DNA of 64,000 nucleotides, taken from positions 1 to 64,000 of the forward strand of contig NZ_BJEG01000009.1 of assembly GCF_005405545.1 (NCBI RefSeq), given 5' to 3'. A program made the position numbers and the translations under genes. Position 1 is the first letter of the stretch. Every line of letters starts with the position of its first letter. Origin of the DNA: Weissella hellenica. Its GTDB lineage: Bacteria > Bacillota > Bacilli > Lactobacillales > Lactobacillaceae. The notes under the pieces were generated by a model. That model made no database searches. It was given only the letters and a program-made list of their open reading frames with translations, and was not told the origin of the DNA. This document shows positions 8,089 to 16,817 of the stretch, piece after piece.

Positions 8089-8343
8089 TTATTCTCCTTG
8101 TTCAGCGTATTTAAGCAATGTTTTTAAACTTTCGACATCTTTTTCATAGTCGGCATTACTTAAACGAATGGTTACTTGTTCATGATGCGCTTTTGCTAAT
8201 TGTAAAGCGGTTATTAAGTTATCAATTTCTTCAGTTGATAAATCAATATCAGCAAAATTATCATTTGCAAAAGGTAGCGGTGTGGGTCGAAAACCACGCC
8301 ATGCTAAAAACGTTAATGAAAAATCGGTTAAATTTTGAGACAT
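8089..8343 (-). CDS. Hypothetical acidic protein, first gene of leading-region operon
   Basis: The 84-residue protein has a predicted C-terminal helical region with many acidic residues (FADIDLSTEEIDNLITALQL). An AAAGGAG ribosome site lies a few bases before the ATG. It opens the four-gene operon 8,343-7,261. Folded element 2 starts about 110 bases upstream, the same distance class as element 1 from its gene. Function unknown. Confidence 0.6.
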   Translation of the reverse strand: MSQNLTDFSLTFLAWRGFRPTPLPFANDNFADIDLSTEEIDNLITALQLAKAHHEQVTIRLSNADYEKDVESLKTLLKYAEQGE

Positions 8344-8452
8344 AGTAAAACTCCTTTAATGTTGACTAGGTGTGCCGAAAATTTTTTCTGCCAGCAAACA
8401 CCTGTTGTTGCTGGGTTTGTCGTTGTGACGGGAAATTTTTAGCAGATAGCGG

Positions 8453-8640
8453 GGCCAAGCACAAGGGCGGCGTAGCCGTGTTATTTACCCTTGTGCTTGG
8501 TCCTAGTTGTCCTTAGTCGCTGGCGACTTAGGACTAACTGCTGTCATGCTATAAATGATAGGCACATAAGGCAGGCCCAGTGACATCAGGTGGTGGCAGG
8601 CGTAAGCCTGCTTGGCCCCCCGCTTGCGGGGCCTGGGGTT
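8453..8640 (-). other. Folded element 2 (second copy, covarying)
   Basis: There are four hairpins. 8453-8502: 15-bp stem GGCCAAGCACAAGGG/CCCTTGTGCTTGGTC enclosing CGGC-GTA-GCCG. 8505-8539: AGTT..AACT with the same A bulge and T-T mismatch as element 1. About 8596-8612: GCAGGC-GTAA-GCCTGC. 8618-8631: CCCCGC-TT-GCGGGG. The first two hairpins are 50 and 35 bases long in both elements. Stem bases differ in a pairing-preserving way (AATG/CATT to AAGC/GCTT; CAGC/GCTG to CGGC/GCCG). It lies between the divergent minus-strand operon and transfer operon A, where an origin of transfer would also be expected. Confidence 0.6.
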
Positions 8641-8684
8641 ATTAATAAATCTTCTTTGTATAACTGTTAAAAATTTCTTTGGGA

Positions 8685-8720
8685 CACTTTTACATAGGCC
8701 TCACAAAATTCGTTACGATA
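8685..8720 (+). promoter_or_regulatory. Shared tra promoter module, copy A
   Basis: CACTTTTACATAGGCCT followed by AAAATTCGTTACGATA. The same arrangement occurs at 25,276-25,311 and 31,640-31,677, each just before a transfer operon. TACGAT is a plausible -10 box. TTTACA, 19 bases before it, is a possible but long-spaced -35. The strong conservation beyond the boxes suggests a regulator site overlapping the promoter. Confidence 0.6.
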
Positions 8721-8765
8721 ACCCTAGAATCAATAAATTAAAACAATTTTTAAGGGAGATCACAC

Positions 8766-9010
8766 ATGGTATCAAAGAAATTAGCCGCAAGAAACAAACC
8801 GAATTAGCTAACGCCGAGGCCAAAGTTAAGGTCTTAAAAAGCGAAGTGGCCGAATTAAAGCAACAAGTCCAACTAGAATTAGTTAAAAAGTTACAGGATA
8901 ATCTACACACTGATGATTTAGGAACGATTGAGCAGTTTATTGCCCAAGCTACACCAACTGACACCACAACGTCGACAACAGCAGATGGAGGTGAATTAGA
9001 TGGCCATTAA
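8766..9010 (+). pseudogene. Small coiled-coil protein, first gene of operon A, probable frameshift
   Basis: Translation should begin at the ATG at 8766 (AGGGAG site upstream, MVSKKLAARNK), but that frame stops after 13 codons. The protein-like frame (KKQTELANAEAKVKVLKSEV and onward to 9010) is entered only after a shift in the A-rich run at about 8788-8794; one extra A would join them. The open frame extends upstream to 8612 but crosses the promoter module, so those codons are unlikely to be translated. The product would be about 80 residues of coiled coil with a Thr-rich tail, overlapping the next gene by 11 bases. Function unknown. Confidence 0.5.
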
Positions 9011-11234
9011 TCGTGCCGCCATGAAGGCGTTACCCATTCAAGGGTATTTAGATTATAAAGGGATTGATTATACGACCGAACACAATCGTGTGCGGCTGGT
9101 TGATCACGATAGTTGTGTTATTAATACTGATAAAAACGTCTTTTTTTGGAACTCAAAGCAATTATCTGGTGATTTAGGAGATTTTATTGCCGCGTATGAG
9201 GAAGTAACCCCTAAAGAAGCATGGGTCCGTTGGTCAGAGTATGGGCGCCATTACAATGGGCAAGATGCAGCCGATAAAACGAAGTATGAAACACACGCAA
9301 CAACAGACAATTATCAATTTAATTGGCAAAGGTGGCGTACCGCACAAACGACAAATAATTCAGAAAATTATTTGGTAAATGAACGAGGTTTTGATGCCAC
9401 GTTTGTGCAACGTCTGGAAAACGCTGATTTTATTAAACAAGGTAAACCAAGACAGGACCGCCAGACAAAAGAATGGCAGAAACCGGCGATTTTATTTCCA
9501 TGGCACGATGAAAATGACCAAGTCGTCGGTTTAGATCAACAAGGGATTGAAATTAACTTTGAAAAATATGGGAAACGGGGAACACAAAAGAAGGTCGCCG
9601 CTGGATCTGATACCCGTTATGGATATAATTTTCGCACCGGGAATGGAGCTGATCAGTTGATTGTTTTTGAATCACCGATTGATGCACTCTCATATGCACA
9701 GATGCATTTTACGGAACCCCAAAATAAAAATACAACTTTTTTATCACTATCGGGGACGGATCACCAAAAGGTGCTGTCTCAACTAGATCGCATGAAGCAA
9801 TTAAATGGGCATTTACCCAAGCAACTCGTTTTAGCAATGGATAATGATTTAGCCGGGTTTAAAGCAGTAGCACCCTTTGATATGTTGCAATTTGAAGGTA
9901 TGACAAATATTAGGCAAATCCCAACACAAGGTAAAGATTGGAACGATCAATTAAAGGCACATGACCTCGCTATTAAAACACTCACAATGGCTGAAAACCA
10001 ACAACAATTAGCCGCACTAGAAACGTTTACACAACAAGCTAAGTCGGCTGCTAAAGCACCGGCAACTGATGACAAGCAAGTTGCACAACCACAACGCAAG
10101 ACGCGTGAACAGCGGCGTGATGACCGTAAGGACAAGAGTCGTGAACGGAATGAAGAAATTATTAAAGATGCGTTGACGCGTGTGCAAAATTATCAGAATG
10201 ATCCCAAAGAAGTGCAAAACTATTTGGATTTTGTGGCCCAGGGCCAAAACTATTCACCCCGAAATACACTACTAATTTATGGGCAACGGCAAGATGCCAC
10301 GATTGTGATGGGTTATAAACAATTTGCTGAACGGGGCATTCAAGTGAATAAGGGCGAAAAGGGAATGAAGATTTATGGCGCCCCTAAAAATTTGCAAAGT
10401 ATTGTGACTCCCGAAGGTGATCGTGTGTACTGGCGTGATGCCACTGCTGAACAACGCCAACAAGCCAAAGCCGGTGATTTAGAAACGCGCACGGTCAAGC
10501 ACTATCCAATTGAAACGGTGTTTGATGTCAAACAAACCAATGCGAAATTGGATGACTTACCGAAGTTGTTACCCAACCGGCCGGTTAATTTAGCCACTGA
10601 TCAATCATTGGAACACCTGGAAACCGTTTATCAGACACTTAAAAAGTATGCGCAAGATGAACAACATGCCCGGGTGGTTGACCAAGACCAAGGGGCGATT
10701 AAATTCTTAGCGGATCATAAGCCGATGACGAGTCACGGAGTAGCCAAGGGGGCGACAGTGATTAATCGGCAAAAACCGGATGAACCAACAATTATTTTAC
10801 GCCCAGATTTACCCGTGACGGATCGGATTGCTACGTTAGCGCATGAAATGGGGCATACGGCGTTACATCAACAAAGTGATGACAAGATCCCTAACGGGGT
10901 GCAAGAGTTGCAAGCTGAAATGACCAGTTATGTGGTCTTAAAAAATGTCGGCGTGGAACCTGGTGATATTAGTGAAAAATATATGAGTGATTGGACTAAT
11001 CACTTAAAGGAATTTTCTGACCTAAAAGAGAAATCACCTAATCTAATAACCGATGTGACCAGAGCGAGTACGTCAATCACAAATTATTTATCAGATCGCC
11101 TCACAAATGGCCAACAAATAACGTATGCCCGGCGGGCGGTGCCTAACATCCAGCCAACCGCTGTACAAATGGCCACAAACCAGGTTACCCAAGATCAAGC
11201 CAATGAAACGAAAACACGAGGACAAGCAAGATGA
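9000..11234 (+). CDS. TOPRIM-ArdC antirestriction/zincin fusion protein
   Basis: The 744-residue protein has two parts. The N-terminal half is a DUF3991/TOPRIM-type primase-like region (LDYKGIDYTTEHNRVRLVDH near the start; acidic TOPRIM motifs LIVFESPIDALSYAQ, about 221-235, and LVLAMDNDLAGFKA, about 276-289). The C-terminal half (about 375-720) starts with an ArdC-like N-terminal domain (RNTLLIYGQRQDATIVMGYK) and ends with a metallopeptidase motif ATLAHEMGHTALHQ plus a downstream Glu-rich helix (ELQAEMTSYVV). ArdC-type proteins coat incoming single-stranded plasmid DNA and block restriction. The fusion resembles LtrC-like proteins of lactococcal conjugative elements. The GGAGGTG site supports the ATG. 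Confidence 0.8.
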   Translation: MAINRAAMKALPIQGYLDYKGIDYTTEHNRVRLVDHDSCVINTDKNVFFWNSKQLSGDLGDFIAAYEEVTPKEAWVRWSEYGRHYNGQDAADKTKYETHATTDNYQFNWQRWRTAQTTNNSENYLVNERGFDATFVQRLENADFIKQGKPRQDRQTKEWQKPAILFPWHDENDQVVGLDQQGIEINFEKYGKRGTQKKVAAGSDTRYGYNFRTGNGADQLIVFESPIDALSYAQMHFTEPQNKNTTFLSLSGTDHQKVLSQLDRMKQLNGHLPKQLVLAMDNDLAGFKAVAPFDMLQFEGMTNIRQIPTQGKDWNDQLKAHDLAIKTLTMAENQQQLAALETFTQQAKSAAKAPATDDKQVAQPQRKTREQRRDDRKDKSRERNEEIIKDALTRVQNYQNDPKEVQNYLDFVAQGQNYSPRNTLLIYGQRQDATIVMGYKQFAERGIQVNKGEKGMKIYGAPKNLQSIVTPEGDRVYWRDATAEQRQQAKAGDLETRTVKHYPIETVFDVKQTNAKLDDLPKLLPNRPVNLATDQSLEHLETVYQTLKKYAQDEQHARVVDQDQGAIKFLADHKPMTSHGVAKGATVINRQKPDEPTIILRPDLPVTDRIATLAHEMGHTALHQQSDDKIPNGVQELQAEMTSYVVLKNVGVEPGDISEKYMSDWTNHLKEFSDLKEKSPNLITDVTRASTSITNYLSDRLTNGQQITYARRAVPNIQPTAVQMATNQVTQDQANETKTRGQAR

Positions 11235-11830
11235 CCACAATACAAGGTAAGTTAGTCCAAATTGCCCAAGGCAACGGACTGTATATGTTAAGCGTTGATA
11301 CTGAACAAGCAGCGGACGGATTACTAGAATTACCCGTCACGGCTGAACATTATCATGTGTTATTTCCAGCTGGTGATCCAGTTTTAAATGAAATCTATGA
11401 ATTTATGATGCAACCTGCTGATCAACAAATGACATTAGTTAATGTTTTCCCTGTTGATGCAGAAGTCATTCCAGCAGATTTAGTCCCGACTTTAACAGCA
11501 ACCCAAAACATGGAATTACAAGGAGAGCATTTTATGGATACACAGAAAGCTAGTGCAGCGTTAGAAAAACGCTTAGATGCTATTCGACAAGATGACTCAT
11601 TGATGCAAGATATTCAAACCGAACTGGATCAAGAAGCGCAACAACGCTTAGCTAATATTAAAGCCCGTCAACAAGGACAAGGGATTGAACAACTATTTAC
11701 GGCTGAAGAATTAGCGCAGCTGCAACAAAAGCAACAACAACAACCAACCAAAACCGTTTCACTGTCAGAACAAACCCGCGTTGCAGGTCAAGATGATGAT
11801 TTACTCTTGGGAGGAGATGATGACGCATGA
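11231..11830 (+). CDS. Conjugation-operon protein of unknown function
   Basis: A 199-residue acidic, Gln-rich soluble protein. Residues 1-90 look beta-rich. Residues about 105-180 are helical with many Gln/Glu (QQKQQQQP near 160). The end is Asp-rich (DDDLLLGGDDDA). It overlaps both neighbours by 4 bases, so it is made together with the TOPRIM-ArdC protein and the Clp-type ATPase. It may be an adaptor for that ATPase, an idea that rests only on gene order. Confidence 0.7.
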   Translation: MTTIQGKLVQIAQGNGLYMLSVDTEQAADGLLELPVTAEHYHVLFPAGDPVLNEIYEFMMQPADQQMTLVNVFPVDAEVIPADLVPTLTATQNMELQGEHFMDTQKASAALEKRLDAIRQDDSLMQDIQTELDQEAQQRLANIKARQQGQGIEQLFTAEELAQLQQKQQQQPTKTVSLSEQTRVAGQDDDLLLGGDDDA

Positions 11831-13713
11831 CAACCAATTATTTAGACGTCTTTACCACGAATTTAAACCAAGTAATTGCGGTAGATCCAACTGAATACGG
11901 TGCCTTTGGCCGTGATGTTGAACTGGGTCGTTTGGTCCGAATTTTAAATCAACATAAGAAAAATAGTGCTGCGGTATTAGGTGAAGCGGGTGTTGGTAAA
12001 ACGGCGCTAGTCGAAGAATTGGTTAAACGGATTTTAACCAATGATGCGAGTTTACATGGCACATTAGTTAATCGCGAGGTGCATTCATTAGAGTTAGCCA
12101 GTTTAATGTCAAATACTACGGGCAATAATTTTGCGGCTAATTTGCATCATTTGGTGGCGGAAGTCAAAGCCAATCAGCAGATCTTGTTATTTATTGACGA
12201 GATGCATGAACTCATTGGGACAGGTGCAGAAGGTAGTTCCGGCATGGATGCAGCCAATATTTTAAAGCCTGCCATCGGTCGTGGTGAGATCCAAGTCATT
12301 GGGGCAACCACTAATCATGAATTTAAACAATATATTGAAGCGGATAATGCCATGGAACGGCGTTTTGACAAAGTCATGCTGGACAAATTTACGCCAGCAC
12401 AAACCCGGACCACTTTACAACGCATTATTGCGGCTAATCCAGATTATTTGACGGTACCGGATGAGGTGATTGAGACGATCATTCAGTTTTCTGATCGCTA
12501 CATTACCACGTATTTCTTTCCGGAAAAGGCCATTACCTTACTAGATAATGCTTTAGTTGAGGCGAAAATGAATGACCGTTCGGTCTTAACAACTCAAGAT
12601 GTAGCCAGTATCATCAATGAACGTTGTCGGGTGCCAATGTCTGTTTTAACTGAACAAGATAATGACCGATTATTCCAGTTATATGAACGGATGCAAGGGC
12701 AAGTGATGGGGCAAAATGCCGCTTTAAAGAAAATTGTCACGAGTATTCGCGTGCGTGCGGCTGGATTAGGTGATATGAGTAAGCCCTTATCATTTCTGCT
12801 GGCCGGTACACCCGGTGTGGGAAAAACGGAAACGGCTAAAGCCTTAGCCGTGCATTATTTTGGAGACGAACGGCAATTAATTCGCTTTGATATGTCGGAA
12901 TTTAAATTTGCCAAGCAATCAATGGCGCGGTTTGCTGAACGAGCCGCTGAAGCGGTTAAATTTAATCCCTATTCAGTTTTGTTACTGGATGAGATTGAAA
13001 AAGCGGACCCGATGGTGTTGGACTTATTGCTACAAATTCTTGATGATGGGCGCTTAACTAACGAACGCAGCCAAACAATTAACTTTAAAGATTTAATTGT
13101 TGTGATGACCACAAATATTGGACATCAGTTAATTATCGAACGAGCTGCCAAAAGTGACAGTTATCGTCATGATCCACAACACCAAGTGACCTTCAGTAAA
13201 AACTTTGAAAATGCCTTGTTGGGAGCCGATTTAAGACAAGAATTTATCAGTCGTATTGGGGCGACCATTATTTTTGAACCATTAGAAGTGCCGGACGTGA
13301 AGCGAATTATTGACTTAAAATTAACCAAACTTAATCGTCAAGCGCAACGACAAGGCTATCAATTGGTTTATCGGCCACAAGATGTCAGTCAATTAATTCC
13401 AAGTTTTGCCAGCGGACAAGAATTTGTCAATGAACGAGTGGTTGAAACACACCCATTGATTGATTTCTTAGTGGATAAAGGTTATCGCAAAAGCTTAGGT
13501 GTTCGGCCATTAGATGATGCCATCATGGAATTTGTCGAATCACAAATGGCAACGGCTATCTTACATGAACGACGAACCGGCCAAGTGAACGGGCATTCCT
13601 TTGTGTTTCGTTCCTGGGGTAATCCACCGGATGCGACGCATCCACGTGGTAGTTGGCAAGCCGTGGTTACACAAGCAGAATTACCCATTAAACAAGAGGA
13701 GGTTGGTGCATGA
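11827..13713 (+). CDS. Clp/Hsp100-type double AAA+ ATPase of the transfer operon
   Basis: The 628-residue ATPase has two AAA+ modules. Module 1: Walker A GEAGVGKTALVEEL (about 53-66) and Walker B LLFIDEMHELIG. Module 2: Walker A AGTPGVGKTETAKAL (about 327-341) and Walker B VLLLDEIEKADPMVLDLLLQ, followed by a Clp-type C-terminal small domain. It lacks the N-terminal Clp repeat domain and the long middle domain of ClpB, and I see no clear ClpP-binding loop, so it is probably a remodelling rather than a proteolytic factor. Such Clp-like ATPases are regular members of Gram-positive conjugation operons. It overlaps both neighbours by 4 bases. Confidence 0.85.
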   Translation: MTTNYLDVFTTNLNQVIAVDPTEYGAFGRDVELGRLVRILNQHKKNSAAVLGEAGVGKTALVEELVKRILTNDASLHGTLVNREVHSLELASLMSNTTGNNFAANLHHLVAEVKANQQILLFIDEMHELIGTGAEGSSGMDAANILKPAIGRGEIQVIGATTNHEFKQYIEADNAMERRFDKVMLDKFTPAQTRTTLQRIIAANPDYLTVPDEVIETIIQFSDRYITTYFFPEKAITLLDNALVEAKMNDRSVLTTQDVASIINERCRVPMSVLTEQDNDRLFQLYERMQGQVMGQNAALKKIVTSIRVRAAGLGDMSKPLSFLLAGTPGVGKTETAKALAVHYFGDERQLIRFDMSEFKFAKQSMARFAERAAEAVKFNPYSVLLLDEIEKADPMVLDLLLQILDDGRLTNERSQTINFKDLIVVMTTNIGHQLIIERAAKSDSYRHDPQHQVTFSKNFENALLGADLRQEFISRIGATIIFEPLEVPDVKRIIDLKLTKLNRQAQRQGYQLVYRPQDVSQLIPSFASGQEFVNERVVETHPLIDFLVDKGYRKSLGVRPLDDAIMEFVESQMATAILHERRTGQVNGHSFVFRSWGNPPDATHPRGSWQAVVTQAELPIKQEEVGA

Positions 13714-16700
13714 GTAGAGAATGGTTTGGGAATCGTTATGAGCAAGCCCGGTCATATGAAAAGCAGAGCCAAATTCGTTTGCGCGGGCAATTCTGGTTTC
13801 AACTCGTAATCTTTATTGGTTATTGTGCCGTTGGAATCGTGGTGGCATTACTCGTTGGGACGTTAGCCGGGGCGCTATGGTATATCATTCGATCAGGTCT
13901 CGGTAATATGGCCTTAAACCTATTCAATGTTTATTTTAAACCCGCTTTCAGTTGGAATTATTTACAGCAATATGTGATGTTTTCCTTGTCAGGTGGGGTT
14001 TTACATGAACAGTCTTACATCATTTGGGCGATTATGTTGGTCATGTTTGCCATTTTCTGTCGGTTAGGGGTTAAAAATTGGTATGACTGGGTGCAAAAAT
14101 TTGGTGATCGCACAACCAATCAAAACCGTTGGGCCACATTAAATGAAATTGAACGCACTTACGTGTTAATTCCTGATCGTAATAAGTTTTATAAGGGACC
14201 AGCAGGTCAACCAATTAGTCATATTTCGGGATATGCGTTTGCATTTTTCAAATTGCATCCGTTCCTTTGGCTAAAACAAGTGGTCAAAGCCCCACTGGGC
14301 TTAAATCGGGAAAGCTTTCCCAAATGGTACCAGCAAGTGCGCCCGCAATTAATGAGACTACCACTGTTAAGCAAGTATTTTGATACCCAACTGACAGTTG
14401 CAGGTGGTTTTCAAGGGTTCTACTGGATTGATCCCAAACCGACTCATGCGATTACCACCGGGGCAACCCGTTCTGGTAAGGACCAACGACGAGGCTATAT
14501 TTTTATTGATATTATGCGGCGAGCCGAAATCCAACCAAATATTATTGATACCGATGCGAAAAACGAAGATGCCAAGATGTCATTTATCCCGCTCCAAAAA
14601 GCTGGTTATGAAGTGCAATTACTCAACATTGCTGATACAGATTGGTCCGAGTCATGGAACCCGTTCCAAGTTGCTTTAAATTACGCCATGGCTGGTGAAT
14701 TAGACAAAGCGCGTGATGAAGCGATGGTGATTGTGCAAATCATTGGGTCATCGAGTTCGTCTGAAGGTGGAAATGATATTTGGGATAAGACAGCGGAAGA
14801 CACGCAATTAGCGATTATTCTGATTCTCTTATGGTTAGCGATGGCTCAAGACGATCAAACATTGGCTACGCCAGCCGGCGTGCCACAATTTATTAATTCA
14901 GTTAATCAATTTAATGATCCCAAAGATAAAAATTTGGACGGTTTAACGCAATACTTTAATATGCTACGCAAACTAGATCCGGTGCCACCGATTATTAATG
15001 AAGCTATCCTAAAGGCCGGGTCTTACTTAGGCGCAACGGGTGATACCAAATCGTCCGTCATGTTTACCTTACAAAGTCGATCAAGTTTGTTTGCGTCAGA
15101 AACGGTGGCGCGTTTAACGTCACGTTCAACCATCCAAATTTCAGATTATGGTTTTCCCCGCATGTTAAAGGTTAATGTGCCAACAGATTATGTTGGGGCA
15201 ACCGCCATGGTGGAACTTTACAAACAACAAGATGATCAAGCGCAAAGTCATTACCTAGAACAAGATGCCGTGAAGGTTAGTCGAGCGGGGGGTATTCAAT
15301 ATCCGTTCCAGCATGTCTTTCCGGATGACTGGTTAATCAAGATTCATTTTGCGGATAAAGGTAATCCCAAGCATCTACAAAAATCATGGTTGCAAATTAG
15401 TGGTGAAAAGCGAATTAAACGCCAGTTGAATCACCAAATTAAGGTGGATCCACAGAGTCAACGCCCGATTAAACAGGTGGTGAGTTATCCGTTGCAACAA
15501 CATTTAATCAATGATGAGATACCAGCTACCTTTAGATTACGGTATTCAGAAAAACCTAAAGCCGTGTTTATCGTCACGCCACAAAGTAATGATAACTATG
15601 CTGCAATTGCGTCCTTGTTCCTAGGACAAGTTTTCTCCGTGAATACACAAATTGCCTCGGAAATCACAAGAAGAAAAATGGACCGACAGATTATCTACAA
15701 GTTAAATGAGTTTTCTATGTTCCCCCGGATTCCGGGGTTTGATAATTTCTTAACCCGTGGTCTAACCTACGGTCATATCGTTGATATGTATGTGCAAGAT
15801 GACGTCCAAGTCGCTAAACATTATTTAGAGTCAGAAGCTAAAGAAATCATGAACAATATGTTGACGCAATTCCACATTCAAGCCAAGGACCGGGATACCA
15901 ACCAAGCCGTTTCGGATCGTCTAGGTGAGATTGAGGTGCAAAAGGAAATTGTTAACTCGCAGATGGGCGAACAGCAACAAGATAAAGGAAATCGTCAGGT
16001 TTCCATTGATAAGGTGCCGTTGTTATCAGCCAAAGAATTAGAGGAGTTGAACGATGGGGAAATGGTGATTATGCGAACGGCTAAGCGTAACGATAAAAAG
16101 TGGCGCCGTATCCGACCACTACCAATTTTTGATACCGGGAAAACGTTGATGCCCAATGCACGTGATCTCATTGGTCAGACTTATCGTTTGGATTACTACA
16201 CCACTGACTTGCGGATTAAGAACAACACGAAGCATTTAAGTTATCAAGATATTTTCCAAGATTACAGTGGTTATTATCAACAACTAGCTGTACATGTTAA
16301 TCCAGAAAAGATTACAACGGACACTGATCAGGTAACAGAACAAAACCAAACTTTAGCTAATGTACATGATGACGAGATTGGTAATACCAGTGAAACTAAT
16401 AAGATAGATGAAAACCAGGACACGACTGACAGACATGAAGATCAAACACCAGTTACTAGTGAATCCGATGACGAAGAAGTCGATGATTTTACTATCTGGC
16501 AACGTGAATTTGCACAACATGCTAATGAGCGTCTTATTTCAGTTGTAGACACGGTAAACAAACATTTGTTGCAACAAGTGGAAGATGCCATTGCTGATGC
16601 TTTGGATATACCAGCAATAATGGCAGATTCAGCAAAATCAGTTGTGCAAGCGGACGCCGTGGATCATCAATTTTTTAAACTACATCCAGACTTAAACAAA

Positions 16701-16799
16701 CAAGTAGCAATACGCAATTTCCTGGCTGATGATGACCGTTGCTTTAATTTGTTAATGACTATTGCAGAATTACGCGATGCACAAGAAATAGAAAATTAA
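13710..16799 (+). CDS. Type IV coupling protein (VirD4/TraG/TrsK-like)
   Basis: A 1029-residue membrane ATPase that would link the DNA-relaxase complex to the secretion channel. It has N-terminal membrane segments (about 27-60 and 105-125), a Walker A-like ITTGATRSGKDQ (about 250-261), the NIIDTDAKNED strand, a TraG/VirD4 second motif (KLNEFSMFPRIPGFDNFLTR, about 662-681), and an acidic C-terminal extension (about 850-1029). The residue after GK is D, not S/T or the G seen in many coupling proteins, and the usual LDEF acidic pair reads LNEF. Both are one-base G-to-A differences, so activity is doubtful. Confidence 0.85.
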   Translation: MSREWFGNRYEQARSYEKQSQIRLRGQFWFQLVIFIGYCAVGIVVALLVGTLAGALWYIIRSGLGNMALNLFNVYFKPAFSWNYLQQYVMFSLSGGVLHEQSYIIWAIMLVMFAIFCRLGVKNWYDWVQKFGDRTTNQNRWATLNEIERTYVLIPDRNKFYKGPAGQPISHISGYAFAFFKLHPFLWLKQVVKAPLGLNRESFPKWYQQVRPQLMRLPLLSKYFDTQLTVAGGFQGFYWIDPKPTHAITTGATRSGKDQRRGYIFIDIMRRAEIQPNIIDTDAKNEDAKMSFIPLQKAGYEVQLLNIADTDWSESWNPFQVALNYAMAGELDKARDEAMVIVQIIGSSSSSEGGNDIWDKTAEDTQLAIILILLWLAMAQDDQTLATPAGVPQFINSVNQFNDPKDKNLDGLTQYFNMLRKLDPVPPIINEAILKAGSYLGATGDTKSSVMFTLQSRSSLFASETVARLTSRSTIQISDYGFPRMLKVNVPTDYVGATAMVELYKQQDDQAQSHYLEQDAVKVSRAGGIQYPFQHVFPDDWLIKIHFADKGNPKHLQKSWLQISGEKRIKRQLNHQIKVDPQSQRPIKQVVSYPLQQHLINDEIPATFRLRYSEKPKAVFIVTPQSNDNYAAIASLFLGQVFSVNTQIASEITRRKMDRQIIYKLNEFSMFPRIPGFDNFLTRGLTYGHIVDMYVQDDVQVAKHYLESEAKEIMNNMLTQFHIQAKDRDTNQAVSDRLGEIEVQKEIVNSQMGEQQQDKGNRQVSIDKVPLLSAKELEELNDGEMVIMRTAKRNDKKWRRIRPLPIFDTGKTLMPNARDLIGQTYRLDYYTTDLRIKNNTKHLSYQDIFQDYSGYYQQLAVHVNPEKITTDTDQVTEQNQTLANVHDDEIGNTSETNKIDENQDTTDRHEDQTPVTSESDDEEVDDFTIWQREFAQHANERLISVVDTVNKHLLQQVEDAIADALDIPAIMADSAKSVVQADAVDHQFFKLHPDLNKQVAIRNFLADDDRCFNLLMTIAELRDAQEIEN

Positions 16800-16817
16800 G
16801 AAAGCGAGGAAAAATAC

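Noticed and set aside
8612-8765. Translation start of the operon A first gene at 8,612
   Set aside because: The frame runs through folded element 2 and the promoter module, and has no ribosome site; these codons are probably not translated.
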